From positions 186,001-250,000 of the forward strand of contig OZ345382.1 of assembly GCA_977006965.1 (NCBI GenBank): a stretch of DNA of 64,000 nt, given 5' to 3'. Positions 11,125 through 21,937 of the stretch are shown here, one piece after another (position 1 is the first letter of the stretch; every line of letters begins with the position of its first letter). A program made the position numbers and the translations under genes. Source of the stretch: Phymatolithon calcareum (taxonomy: Eukaryota > Rhodophyta > Florideophyceae > Hapalidiales). The notes under the pieces were generated by a model that was not told where the DNA came from, did not search any database, and was given only the letters and a program-made list of their open reading frames with translations.

Positions 11125-11190
11125 TGATTTATTTTAAAAGCACCCAAGACCTCACTGTGAGTAACGGGGCAGCTTCTCAATTACTTCTAA
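11121..11190 (-). mobile_element. LINE fragment abutting the transposon
   Basis: GAGTAACGGGGCAGCT and the preceding ATTTATTTTAAAAGC-CCCAA-ACCTCA stretch match the LINE at 20345-20415. The fragment starts where the right TIR ends, so the transposon may have inserted into, or beside, a LINE copy. Confidence 0.5.
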
Positions 11191-11468
11191 CTTACCACAT
11201 TCTATTTTCCTAACATTTCCTTATTCGATTTTCTCTCTATATGAGCGTTCCTGCCCATGTGGAAGTCTACTTCTGCCGTACGTAAGGAGCAACTGGGGTA
11301 TCCTTGCCCATGTAATATATATTCGTAAATCTGCAGGGTTTTATAAAGACACTCAAGAAACCATTCCGACCAGGTCGGGAATTGCTGTTGTCGATATTCT
11401 GATTGGCTCCTACTATGTTTGCACGGACTTCGGTCTTTTCTAGAAACAAAAGTGGCATTCTAGATACC
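11191..11468. other. Spacer without recognisable features
   Basis: This AT-rich sequence lies between the LINE fragment and the left TIR of element A. I see no ORF, repeat or motif that I can support. Confidence 0.5.
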
Positions 11469-12385
11469 TCTAGTGTCTATTTGACGGAAATCTTCCTTCA
11501 ATTGAGGGACTAAGATTCATTTAATATTTTGCAAATGAAAGCTACTCGTTATCCAGTACGTGAATTGTGCCAAGCTCATAGATGTTTTCAACATGCTTTG
11601 TGAAATAGTTCCTAACAGTAGAAGTGTCGCAATGGTATATTGTGGCACTGCGAAGCCTATTAAATGAGGAGCACACGAGGGTCGACGTCTTGAATTGCCC
11701 AACTCTGCAGTTGTATTGCCCAAAAAATGTAGTCATTATGACATCCGCAGTCATCGTTTTTAAAGTGGCTTTCAACACCGCTCTCGAATGAAAATGTACG
11801 TTCTGGGGCGACTGAACGTCTACAAGTAACGCGCGTGTCATACGTTATCAATGAGTTGCTCGCCCGGCACTTCGCAATACCTTCGCTGCGTCATGGGATG
11901 CTGACACTTTGCATAAGCTCCCGAGAATAAGAGCCAGCTAACAACCACGAAAATTGCGAGAAGAGTTTGATGACCTCTATGAACTATAGGCGCACTTGTT
12001 TAGTATCTGCAGATTCAGTACTTGCCAAGAATGAATCTGTATATATAATGCGCCTTATACCGGAGTATGCGGCCACAAGACAGCACAGAACTGCTACACA
12101 GTGGGCCAAATCGCCTTCAAAATCTCTTTTGACGCAGCTCGCTTTCTATGGTCATTCATGGCATCGACAAAATGTTGACCGTGCGACCAGCGGTACTGTG
12201 CAGACTAAAAGTCCGTTTCTTCAATTGGTTGCACGCTGAATGCAATACATCGGAGGTATTCGGCAAACGGCATCGCATTTTTTGAAGAAGAAGGGCCGGG
12301 GAGATACGTCTTCGGCCTGGTAGACTTCCAGAAAGCGCTCTCAGCGCCGAACTCAACGCTTGTCGTGAGGACTGTTGCACTCTCA
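11469..12385 (-). mobile_element. TIR element, piece A (right half of a split copy)
   Basis: The left edge CTAGTGTCTATTTGACGG leads into CAATTGAGG and is homologous to the inverted right end of copy B (15280-15317). Piece A matches B from about 14415 to 15317 in reverse. Shared protein-level landmarks are FGAESAFWKSTRPK and FTKHVENIYELGT (FTKHAEDIYELGT in B). Together with piece C it makes one complete copy interrupted by later insertions. The encoded product is unrecognised, and frames are broken in every copy here. Confidence 0.6.
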
Positions 12386-12762
12386 GGGTCGGCAAGGTAG
12401 TCGGCACTCACTGTCACCAATTTTGGCTTGCTTGAGATGCGATCCTTTACTCGCTGCGATGAGCGCTGCATTATAAGCCATCGGATTCTCCAACCTACTG
12501 GCTGGAGGTTGCATTTCACACCCCACGAATACCGACACTATTCTATCACTGTCAGGTCTAACGGCTACCTAGATACGCACGTGCGAGTCAGTGACCCAAC
12601 TTGGCGATATTTAGATGCCTCCCATCCTGTGATTTTTCGACTTTCGGGTCTGTCCGTTATTACGAGCTGACACTTTTTTTCTGTCTTTTCTGCAGAAGAC
12701 GTTAACTAGAGTTTACATCTGGGTGTAGCGCCAGGCTCACAAGAACCCGACGCTACTCTGCT

Positions 12763-12893
12763 CAGAGAAGACCGGAGGAGAGAAAAAGTGCGGGAGAGAC
12801 AAAACGAATGAATGACTGAAGTGAAGAAAGAAAAGAGAAAGAAGAGAAATCAAGAAACGAAGAGAAGGAAAAGGGGAGTGGTAGAAATAGGCG
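12763..12893 (+). repeat. Purine-rich low-complexity tract
   Basis: About 130 bases are almost all A and G on the plus strand (runs such as GAAGAAAGAAAAGAGAAAG). It lies inside the sequence that interrupts the A/C element. The region 12386-13368 otherwise has no supported gene. A loose direct repeat (GGCGACCTTGGA, at about 12981 and 13138) is also present. Confidence 0.6.
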
Positions 12894-13368
12894 TCCTGAT
12901 GACGCGTGAGATGAATGATGAGGAAAGCAAAAAGGAGGAAGGGTGTAAAGCGTTGAGCGATGTCGGCAACGCTGGATGATGGCGACCTTGGATGGACCGT
13001 CAGCTTCAGAGAGGGTACCGGAACGGAACAACACAGGTGTTCGGCGCCTTGAGAGAAGCGACTCCACACTGGCTTGTGCGGCGAATTGCTTTCAGTACGA
13101 GAACAGACGGGCAGAATCGACGTCGTCTGTTGAGGCGGCGACCTTGGAAGGGCCGTCGATCTTGAGGCGAACGCACGAAAAGAAAGGGACAGATCTGTTG
13201 CTAGGTTCTCGCCGTACCGGCTTGCACGGAAGAAGAAGCGATCAGAAAGGGGTGGAAAGTCTCCGACTCCGCGTAGTCGAGGGAATTCACAGGCTTGATG
13301 CGTGTAGCCGAAATCCAGAAACCTCCACCTTCCTTTACTAAGAGGAAGGGACAAACTATCTTATATAC

Positions 13369-15317
13369 TACTAGTGTCTATTTTACGAACCCCCTCAATT
13401 GAGGGGCGATTTGAAAGCTCGAAAAAATCTATAGAGCAAATTCGAAACAGATCGCTCACGCCATATTCGTAAAGCCTGGCTCATCTTCTGTTCGAGGAGT
13501 ACCCACACTACTACCTTAAATTCGCTTCGTTCGGCGCTAGAAACGAAAATATGTTAGTCACGCAGAAATACCAGACCTGCCATTCCAGGAGAAAAACACC
13601 GGCCGCGCGCGGTCGGTACATCAGTACACACCAAGGAAGCATCTGTAAGAGGTCTTGCAGAGTGCTCCAGACTATACGGAGCCATTTCGAAGCCGAAAAA
13701 GGTGAGTAGTATGGTTCAGAATGTACTCGGGGAAAAAATCAATGGTCGCGCGAGCATGTTACATCGCATGAAATGGGTTCTGCTTCATCATCCATTGAAG
13801 AAGACTAAGATTAAGACAGTCCACATTGTCAACGTGAAGGCAGAGAACGCTGAAGATGACATTGCAGACGCTGAAAAGCTTGAACCGAACCAACATCGGC
13901 AAAGCACGGTACCGCCCAGGCCTGCTTACAGTGTTCATTCTTGCCAATCTTCATCGCGAAACGCCTGTTTATCGTCTACAGTCGCGATCACATGCTCCTC
14001 AGAAGGGCATAAAAGCTTCGATACAACCTTCAGAAGCTCTAAACGCCCTCTTCCGAGCACTCTCGCCTAAGTCTTACAGGGCCCTTGAGACCAAATATCG
14101 CACCGGGAACTTGATGTCACCACTCCCGACCGCGAGCCGAATACGTGCGCTCATTGGGTCCCAAGGTACAAGGGGAAGTTCTGTTTCCGTTTTAGAGACG
14201 ATTTTACTCTCAGTTGTGGAACGTCGCACTCTAAACAGAGACTTCTTATTCGAGATTTGTGGTATTGGACTTCATTCGAAGTACGATTGCGTGGTGACGA
14301 TGTTTCCCCAAGTTAACTGCGAAAACTTGCTGTTTGCACGTTCGCTAAGCTGATAAAAAGGGGCGAAAAGAGACTGCAGTGACAGAGCCTATTAAGTTTT
14401 TCGAAATACTCGTCCTTATGGCAAGAGTTGATTTCGGCGCTGAGAGCGCTTTCTGGAAGTCTACCAGGCCGAAGAAGTACCCTTCTTCTTCGAAAACAGG
14501 GATGCCGGTGGCCGAATACCTCCGGTTGATTTCATTCAGAGAGCAATCAAGTGCATTAGGCGACATGTACTTTGCGCAGTACCGCTGGTCACCTCGGTCA
14601 AGATTATGTCGATCCCACGAATGACCACAGAAGCACACTGTGTCAGAGAGATTTTGAAGGCGAGATGGCCCACGGAATAGCAGTTCTGTGCTGTCTTACG
14701 GCCGCGTATGCCGGTATAAGGCGCATTGCATGTGTGGATTCATACTTAGTGAGTGCTGACTCTGCAGAGATTCAACAAGTGCGCCTATAGTTCATAGGGG
14801 CCATCTAACTCTTCTGGTGATTTTCTAGGTTGTTCGCTAGCTGTTATTCTCTGGTGACCATGCAGAGTGTCAGCAGCACATGATGCAGTGAAGGTTTTGT
14901 GAAGTGCCGGGAGAGCAAGTCTTCGATAGCATTTTACAAGCGCATTACTTGTCGAGGTTCAGTCGCGCCGGAGGGTACATTTGCATTCGAGAGCTGTGTT
15001 GGACGCCACGTTACCCCTAAGAAAAGTAAAAGGATGATTGTAGAGGTCATGATGACTACTTTTGTAGTGCAAAACAACTGCAGAGTTTGCAAATGCAAGA
15101 CCTCGACCATTGTGTTCTCACAATGTAATACGCTTGATAGTGCCAAAATATACATTTGTGACATTTCTACTATTAGGAACTGCTTCACTAAGCATGCTGA
15201 AGACATCTATGAGCTTGGCACTGTTGATGCGCTTGATAGCGAGTAACTTTCATGAGCAAAAAATTAAATGAATCTCTTCCCTCAATTGAGGGAAAATTTC
15301 CGTAAAATAGACACTAG
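13369..15317 (+). mobile_element. TIR element, complete copy B (about 1.95 kb)
   Basis: Both ends are present and inverted: left CTAGTGTCTATTTTACG then CCCTCAATTGAGGGG, right CCCTCAATTGAGGG then CGTAAAATAGACACTAG. A TA duplication within CTAG would fit a Tc1/mariner-like insertion but is not provable, because CTAG is itself a palindrome. Coding sense is uncertain. Plus-strand pieces at 13702-14070 (KINGRASM, IKTVHIVNVK) and 14899-15246 (CFTKHAEDIYELGT) are conserved in the other copy, but so is the minus-strand piece 14345-14638 (GLVDFQKALSAP). I recognise no transposase domain, so this may be non-autonomous or a poorly known superfamily. Confidence 0.6.
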
Positions 15318-15378
15318 CAAAGCGAAAAACAAAAGTTCTATATGCGCATGGGACACGTTGAACGTGTGGCCCAGCGGA

Positions 15379-16785
15379 TCACCTAGACAAGGAAACTAGA
15401 GTCGCGTGCCTCTGATTCGGAGTTCCATTTGGATCGCGATCAAAGTTCGTGGCGCACAGTCGCGAGAAACAAAAGCGCTTACTGCATTCCTTACAGACTC
15501 CGCCTTGCTGTCGAGTCCGGGAATCGGGCAGCAACGGGAAAAGAAATGCAGTGGGCGCGGCACTCGGGTTATCAAGCAACCCCTCATTGTTCACGAATTT
15601 GAGTACTTCAAGCGGTTTCTCCCTACATAATTCCTCTACCGTTTTAGGGCCCACTCTACCAATAGTCTGCCGTCTTGATAAAGCACGCCCACTGCAGCGA
15701 AGAATTAAGTGATCAACAGTTTCTTTGGTTTCACGTGGACAGGCCTTGCACATGGAGTCGTATTCCGCCGACCCATCGTCCTTCCGGTGAAAAGCTGCTA
15801 CCAGCGAGCAGCATTCTGCGGAAATTTGATTTAGGATGACTTCAGTACGTCTGTGACTAATCCGGAGTTCCGGGGGTAGAAAGTGTACAATTCTTGGTTT
15901 CATAGAATTGCGCGGTTTAATTATGGACCGCGCGGCTTCCATGGTCAAGGGTACGCCTTGATGCGTCACGATATCTGATTCCGTAATGCCTCGACGAGCA
16001 AGCTCGTCGGCTTTCTCGTTCCCAGGTATCCCACAGTGGCTTGGAACCCAAATCGCCTCGATGGTGACGTTGCCCTCCATCAATGCCTCCATGGCTTCCC
16101 ACAGCTTCCTTTTCATTTCGCCATACATCCGAGGCTGTGCGGGCAATGCATCCAGACAGCTCCTATTGTCGGTGAACCACCGAATGTGTTGTCCGCCATC
16201 GAATTGCAGTTGTTGTACGGCTTCGAAAGCTTGTACCGCCGCGAATACCTCGGCGTCGAAGGACGAACCGATCGCTCCCGTGCTCATGCCAATTTACTTC
16301 AGTACGTTGTCCCCGCGTAAGATCAAGATACCTGAGCCACCTACCTGGCTGGAGATGCTTCTGTGCATATCGAGAGTGTCGCCGTCCTCGTCGCAGATGT
16401 TGACTCACATCTGGGAGTCAGTGGGGGACGTCTGATACGCGTGTTCGTCCCCATCGTCGTATATCAGCAGAATGTCCAGTTGTTTCCGATGTCGAGATTC
16501 AAACTTCCGGACGGCTGGGCGACCTTTGTGCTGAGCGGCGTCAAACGTCCTGATTTTGGCGGTGTACCATCCTTCGTCCCATCGGACAGAAACTCTTTCG
16601 TTTTCGGCTAGGCTCTGCAGAGCTGTTTCCGGTATTGCACCAGCGCTGCCATCCGTCCATATTTCCATGTCCGCCGGGTGCTCCGCATTCCTTTCCCCAA
16701 TGAACCTTCCCGCTGTCTCCAGTTTTTCGGCCTCGTCGGCCTGTGCGGAGATTGGCGTGTAGAGCTGACACTTGCGGGTGGCCAT
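15379..16785 (-). pseudogene. LINE RNase H domain with an inserted Tudor-like module
   Basis: One minus-strand reading frame runs from the ATG at 16785 to 15379, with two in-frame stops (TGA at 16405-16407 and TAA near 16293). It holds a RNase H fold split in two: first strand MEIWTDGSAGA, then, after an insert, VGGSGILILRGD, SFDAEVFAA, WFTDNRSCLDAL and GNEKADELARRG. These supply the D-E-D-D residues. The insert of about 95 residues contains VSVRWDEGWYTAKI and LLIYDDGDEHAY, which resemble a Tudor/PWWP-like barrel. Downstream, CKAC-x9-H-x4-C is the CCHC finger typical of I/R1/Jockey-type LINEs. RT is absent, so this is a 5'-truncated, inactivated copy. Confidence 0.7.
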
Positions 16786-17475
16786 CCGACGTGGTCGCTC
16801 TATAGGATCTCACTTATGTCTTTTGCTGTCAGTGTCTTTCTTAATCTTCTTGTTTCGCCATTGACCGAGCTCACATTGCAAGCCACTGTCTTGTTCGACT
16901 ACAATAGACATACATTGCAGTTTCAGACAGTGAGATGGTACAGGACGAGTATTTCGAAAACCTGAATCAGATCTAGAACTGTAGTGTCTTTTCGTCCCTT
17001 TCTTCTCGGCTTAGCGGATGTCTAAGCAGCACGTTTTCGCAGGTGAACTTGACGAAACATCGTCATAACGAAGTCGTACTTCGTATGAAGTCAAAGACCA
17101 CAATTTTCGGATATGAAGTCACCGTTTGGAGCGCAAATTTTTCAGAACTGAGAGGAATCTCGTCCCTCAAGCGTTACACGTGTTTCGGGAGTGGTTTTTT
17201 GCATTGCACATAGAGGTCCAGCCGATGTGCATGTTGAAAAGTTGCTGTATCGAAAAGAGTCCAAAATTTCTGGCCATCCACCTGGACTCACGTTACATGG
17301 AACCGCACCGGTTGCTGCGGGTGGAATCGCCCAGTAAGGTTGTGCCGTATGCAGAGAATTAGCTAGCAGGATTAATGACTTGCGTAGAGGGTAATTAGCA
17401 AAACAAAGCCCTGCTTATCATAGCGAGCCTCTTTGAGGCGAGAGCAGATTCACACACAGGCTTGGGGGTACCGTT

Positions 17476-17681
17476 TTTTTGCAACTGTTTATTTGAAAGC
17501 CCTTATTAGCACTCCAAAGACTGTACAGGAGCAGCTTTTCGTAACTTGTTCACTCTCGTATGTCGCTTGGTCCCTAATACAGGGGCTCGTCGTTCTCCAT
17601 ATTGTCAATTATGGTGACGCTGTAGAGTAGTATGGAGTCAAAGGCCTTTTCCGTTCTTAACATTTCTCCGGAGTGCAGTGA
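17476..17681 (-). repeat. SINE-A copy 1, 206 bp, with poly(A) and 10-bp TSD
   Basis: On the minus strand the insert ends AAATAAACAGTTGC followed by a run of A, and is flanked by GGGTACCGTT (17466-17475 and 17682-17691). Copy B shows the empty target at the equivalent place. The last 60 bases are homologous to the insert at 21647-21899 and to the 3' end of the window's LINE (plus strand: TTTATTT, GAAAGCCCT, GAGCAGCTTTT). Those traits fit a SINE mobilised by that LINE. Confidence 0.7.
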
Positions 17682-18029
17682 GGGTACCGTTCTTCGCCGC
17701 TGTTGGCTCGGTTGGAGCTGCTGAGCTTCTGAAATGTCAACATCGGCGTTCGATGACTTAACGTTGACAATATTGACTGTCTTAATGTTAACGTTCTTCA
17801 AAGGATGAACCCATTTCACGCGAAGTGGCATGCTCGCGCGACCCTTGATTTTTTCAGCGAGTGCCTTCTGACGCATACTGCTCACCTTCCTTGACTTCGA
17901 AAAGGCTCCGTACAGTCCGGAGCACTCTGCGAGACCAGTTATCGATGCTGCCTTGGTGCGTACTGATGTACAGACCGCGCGCGGCCGTCTTTTTCTCATG
18001 GAATGATAGGTTTGATACTTCTGAGTGAC

Positions 18030-18290
18030 GACGTCGCAAACTCCCATGTGCGTATCGTCGCTCGTCAAGAGACGGTATACTCTGCTTGGTAATATAAGAG
18101 ATATGATTTTCCCCCTCGAGATCTCTTCTGTGAGACCAGAGGTAGGTTTTGGAGTTTTGTTTACTATGCCACTTTTAGCGAAATGGAGCTTTTGGGTTCC
18201 GATTAAGTCCTCGTGTCTCGCTAGAAGTATTGCCCCAAGCGTCAGCAGATGCATTGGTAACACTATAATAAAAATTTCCTCTTCTTATTC
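18030..18290 (+). repeat. 261-bp short interspersed element, copy 2 (SINE-B)
   Basis: Flanked by the 14-bp direct repeat TACTTCTGAGTGAC (18016-18029 and 18291-18304). The homologous site in copy B (near 13560) has a single uninterrupted target, which confirms insertion. It is homologous in opposite orientation to 1910-2171. The plus-strand 3' end has ATTGGTAACACTATAATAAA followed by a T/C-rich tail. Confidence 0.7.
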
Positions 18291-18501
18291 TACTTCTGAG
18301 TGACCAGCATGTTTTCGTTGCTAGCGCGGAACGAAGCGATATTAAGGTAGCAGTGTGTATACTCCTCGCAAAGAAGATAAGCCCGGCTTTGCGAATATGG
18401 ATGAGCGAGCTGTTTCAAATATGCTTCATAGATTTTTTCAAGCTTTTAAATCGCACCTCAATTGAGGGAAATTCCTTCCATTGAAGAGGTCTGTCAAATA
18501 G

Positions 18502-19519
18502 GGAAAAGTGTGGTCGTGAGGACGGTTCATGTCCTCAATACTGAGTTCGTCTGTCTTGTTCTCGACGGTTGGTCGTTCTCCTCCCTCATCTCTTATTATC
18601 CTACGCTATTGAGTTGCGCTACGGCGGATACTCAGATCAAACTTCAAGCTAATTTAGCATAACGCGTGGACAATTCTCACCCTCACCCGACGAGGGAACT
18701 CGACAACATATGGCGACTATGGAACGCACACTTTCAGGATACGAACTTGAAGGAGAAAACTGATTGGACCAGGAAAAGCTCTCCAGGAGCTTTTGTTATT
18801 TCAGCAGGACCCTCAGAGAGTGCATGCAGAACGAAGAAAACCTCCACAGTGGAGTTCACGACTATACCTGTGTTCCGCAAACGAGATAGGATTATCTGAG
18901 ATTTTAGTGAGCTACGCAAAGGTAAGAAGCAACTGAGGAACCCTGTCCAATATCTTCGGAAGTCTGTGCTGCTTTTTATTTAAAAATAAACCTTGATTTA
19001 TAATACGTTAAGAAGAGCCGGAATAAGTATGCGTACTTACTGAGGGGAGCGGCATGTTTTGGACCGGCATATCACTCCAAGAAGTCACAATACGAGACGC
19101 TGATTAGCAGCCCTCAATAAGTCCGTCCTTGTTCAGAGCTATGCGAAAGGTTAAGCAGGTGAAGAAAGCTATTGAACAGTCAATGTCCTTTGCCGCAGTC
19201 TTTCCTGAGCAGAGCTTTAAAACTATAGATCGTTCCGTGGCGTTTGTTGCGAAATGACACGGCCTACGATGTGTTTGTTGCAGAAAACTGTAGAATTTGG
19301 CACAATTCGCGGTTGTGAAGGCTGCTCAACATGTGCGACGGAATAAGATCCAAAGGGCGACCGGAAAGTGTATTAAGCCACATGCCGACGGCGGTAGTAG
19401 CATGTATGGGCAATTCATCATGTGGTAATTTACGCATTGTCTCAACTCAGTCATTGACGCCGTCCAGTCTAACGGTGGACCATCTAACCCGCACCAGATG
19501 ACAAATGAGATGAGGGGGA
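18502..19519. other. Intergenic stretch without a supported gene
   Basis: Only short overlapping ORFs are present. I see no motif, repeat or RNA structure that I can support between piece C and the LINE 3' end. Confidence 0.5.
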
Positions 19520-19616
19520 AATTGTAAGTTTTTTTATTTTTGAAGCCCTCAACGCCAGTAACATCGACACCAGAGCGGCTTCCCGTGTGCTATGCTTCCT
19601 TTCCGATAAAGTTTCC

Positions 19617-20384
19617 TCATACAATCATCCCCTCGGTCATTATAATCTCTAACTCCAATAATTTGTTCATTGCCTGCATCGTTTCCCCCTCAGCTGTCGC
19701 GGTTAGTCTAGCTCTCGTGAGGTTTTGTTGCAGTGTGTCCAGGCTCTTCTCCGCCAGCTCCCCAAAGTTCTCTAAGTAGGACGTGGGTGCGTGTGGGGGA
19801 AAGCGTCCGAAGAACCATTTCACACACAGCTGTCGATGTTTTCGCGATTTCAGTAGCATAACCGGGTTTGCGGGCTCTGTCACCTCCACGGGGATTCTTC
19901 GTTTTAGGCCTTCCTCTTCTTGTTCCCATGCTTGAGAGAGGCTATTTCTCTCCTCCTTAGGGGTGACCATTCCGCATGCAGCTCTATCAGCCTGTTCAGT
20001 TAAGAGGTCGTGCTGTGTCAGGTACATAATATCTCTCTCTGCGTACCGCAGGTCTTCGGCTTTGCCTTCATAATCAGGCTTTTCCTCGATTTCTTGTTTC
20101 GCTGTCATTAGGCGCAGGGCGAAGTGCTCCCCCAATTGCGCCCTTCTTATTTCCGGTGGCACGATTTTGCATAGTGCCCTCATTCAGTTCTGCAGGCGGA
20201 ATGCGAAGCGTCCTACAATTAGGGAGTAGAGCAGCCCTTCTGCCTGGTCGATTTGCGCTTGGATGGATCTCCTCCATGGGGTAAGGTGTAGGGCGTACTC
20301 CCACCTGCATTGCACGAGTGTCTTGTAGATTGCAATGTTCTTCGTTGTGGGGATATTTGATGATTTTATTTTGAGAGCTCCCAA
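19617..20384 (-). pseudogene. LINE C-terminal domain
   Basis: An in-frame run with one TGA (20184-20186) reads AIYKTLVQCRWEYALHLTP, a post-RT thumb-like segment found in many LINEs. A second part follows: PPEIRRAQLGEHFALRL, KEERNSLSQAWEQEEEGLKR, a Cys/Trp/His-containing RQLCVKWFFGRFP-HAPTSY and ETMQAMNKLLELEI. The second part is conserved in the relics at 167-871 and 31921-32442, which suggests a functional, lineage-specific domain rather than noise. I do not recognise it from other LINE clades. Confidence 0.6.
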
Positions 20385-20604
20385 AGCCTCACCTTGGAGT
20401 AACGGGGCAGCTCTTGCATAATCTCTACGCTAAAGTCATCTGGCTGCTCAAAACGTTCTTGATTCGTAATTCGCTCCCAACAAGAGCTCCTGTGAGTCTC
20501 TTGCACTCAAACTCAATTTCTGTACTCATTTTCGATGACGCTAGAGTACGCTGTAAGGCGACTAGTTCGATCACCGCGGTAATCCCACAGTAAGCACCCA
20601 AAAC

Positions 20605-21644
20605 TCATTTCCTCCAAAGAGTTGTTCGGTTGAATGTCAGCCTTAGGCATCTTAAACGTGTTGTTCTTTCTCTTATGTAAAGGATCCCTGGTAGTTTGCC
20701 TTCAATAGGAATCTTCATTGATCTGCCTTCTTCTTCCTTTTCCAATACCTTAATTGTTTCTTCTCTCCTCCTCTTCTTCGTGACAGATCCCTCCTGGGCT
20801 TTCTTCGTTGTGGTTAGGCCCCTGGCATTCATTCCTATATCCCGGAGGCCCGGAATGACGCCCTTCGCTTTCCTGACTCTGTTTAACGTTGCGTGCTCAG
20901 TGACTCCCTTGTTGTCGATCGTAGTGCCAAGGTATTCCAGACGTCTTGTGTCGTGGAGTTCCGCATCAGCTAGGCGGAACTTTCGCTTGAATAGTCCTGG
21001 GTAGATGAGGACTTCGCTTTTTCCCTTTTTCGTATTCCATGTTATTCCATTTTCCCTAGCCCATCGCGTCGCTGTGTCAAGAAGCCACTGCATTCCGTCG
21101 GAGTTGGTCGCTTGCAGCTGGACGTCGTCTGCAAACAGAATTGCTGGGTGCCTCGACATTTGCCGCGGTGCCTTTTCCATCTCCTGCGCGAACGTATCCA
21201 TGAACATGTTATTCAGACATGGGCTTAGTGGGGAGCCTTGTGAGACTCCCCGGTCGATCAGGAGCCACTGTTTTTCCTCGTCACCTACAGTGGATACCCA
21301 TGATGGTTTCAGTAGGCATTTTACCATTTCGGCGATGTAAGGGGGTAAACATCTCTCGACTCTGCATTGCAGGATGTTGCGAGGGACGCGGTCATAAGCA
21401 GAAGATAGGTCTAGGACGGCAATGAAGCGGTGGCCTTTCTTCATCGTGCTTGTCGCTCTCAAAATTGCGAGTTCCTTGCTTTTGTTCTTCTGAAATCCCA
21501 ACTGGAATCTGTGGAATTTGTATCTCTCCCGTATTGTCGAGTCCATCGCGGAGTCGATAATTTTCCGGACATGAATCAACAGCAAAATAGGCCGGTAGTA
21601 GCTTGGAACACGTGCCGGTCCTTTCTTGTGAATCGGAATCAGGG
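20605..21644 (-). pseudogene. pol: LINE reverse transcriptase
   Basis: RT palm motifs are in order: TLIPIHKKG-PSYYRPI (motif 1), FQLGFQKNKSKELAI, VLDLSSAYDRVP (motif A Asp), SQGSPLSPCLNNMF (motif B), and AILFADDVQLQA (motif C, FADD). WARENGITWNTKKGKSEVL and RRLEYLGTTID follow. This is a full RT core with intact catalytic aspartates. The reading frame is interrupted upstream by the SINE insertion at 21647-21899, so the copy is inactive. The frame continues through a basic linker to the stop at 20605. Confidence 0.8.
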
Positions 21645-21646
21645 TT

Positions 21647-21899
21647 TTTTTTTGAATTTGGAATTTATTAAACGCCCTCAGTAACACTCATGAGACTGCA
21701 AGGGAGATGCGTTTCAGCAGCTACGTTGTAGCTTCGATCATATATTCAAATACTTGTAACCCGTGTTAACGTCGTAGCCCTAGCTGCAAAAACCCTCTCC
21801 CGTAAAAGGGCGGAGGGAAAAGCCTGGGGTCCACTGATCAGATTTCCTCAATTGACGGCTTGTCTATTCCATGGCGTCGTAAAAGACGATAGTGAAGAT
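21647..21899 (-). repeat. SINE-A copy 2, 253 bp, inserted in the LINE RT
   Basis: Flanked by a perfect 12-bp TSD, GGAATCAGGGTT (21635-21646 and 21900-21911). On the minus strand it ends GTTTAATAAATTCCAAATTC plus a run of A. The insert splits the RT gene between the linker frame and TLIPIHKKG. Its 3' 60 bases match SINE-A copy 1 and the LINE 3' end. A weak A-box-like TGATCAGTGG lies in the body, but I see no good B box. Confidence 0.75.
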
Positions 21900-21937
21900 G
21901 GAATCAGGGTTGCTCTACGCCATTCTGTTGGCATGCA

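Larger units (their letters stand above)
16935..18501 (-). mobile_element. TIR element, piece C (left half of the split copy) with two inserts
   Basis: Read in reverse it matches copy B from about 13390 to 14415. Landmarks are CAATTGAGG at the outer end, CGCGCGCGG, KIKGRASM with IKTVNIVNVK, and a final TTTTCGAAATACTCGTCCT. It is longer than B because it holds two insertions with TSDs (17476-17681 and 18030-18290). B has neither. The outer TIR is partly eroded. Pieces A and C meet at a shared GTCCT, consistent with a short TSD around the interrupting sequence. Confidence 0.6.

Noticed and set aside
12724-13353. Possible solo LTR starting TGTAGCG
   Set aside because: No second copy in the window, and no convincing TSD (CTGGG on the left is not repeated on the right).
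12737-13354. 205-aa minus-strand ORF
   Set aside because: Its second half is a low-complexity Phe/Leu/Ser run caused by the purine-rich tract; no domain.
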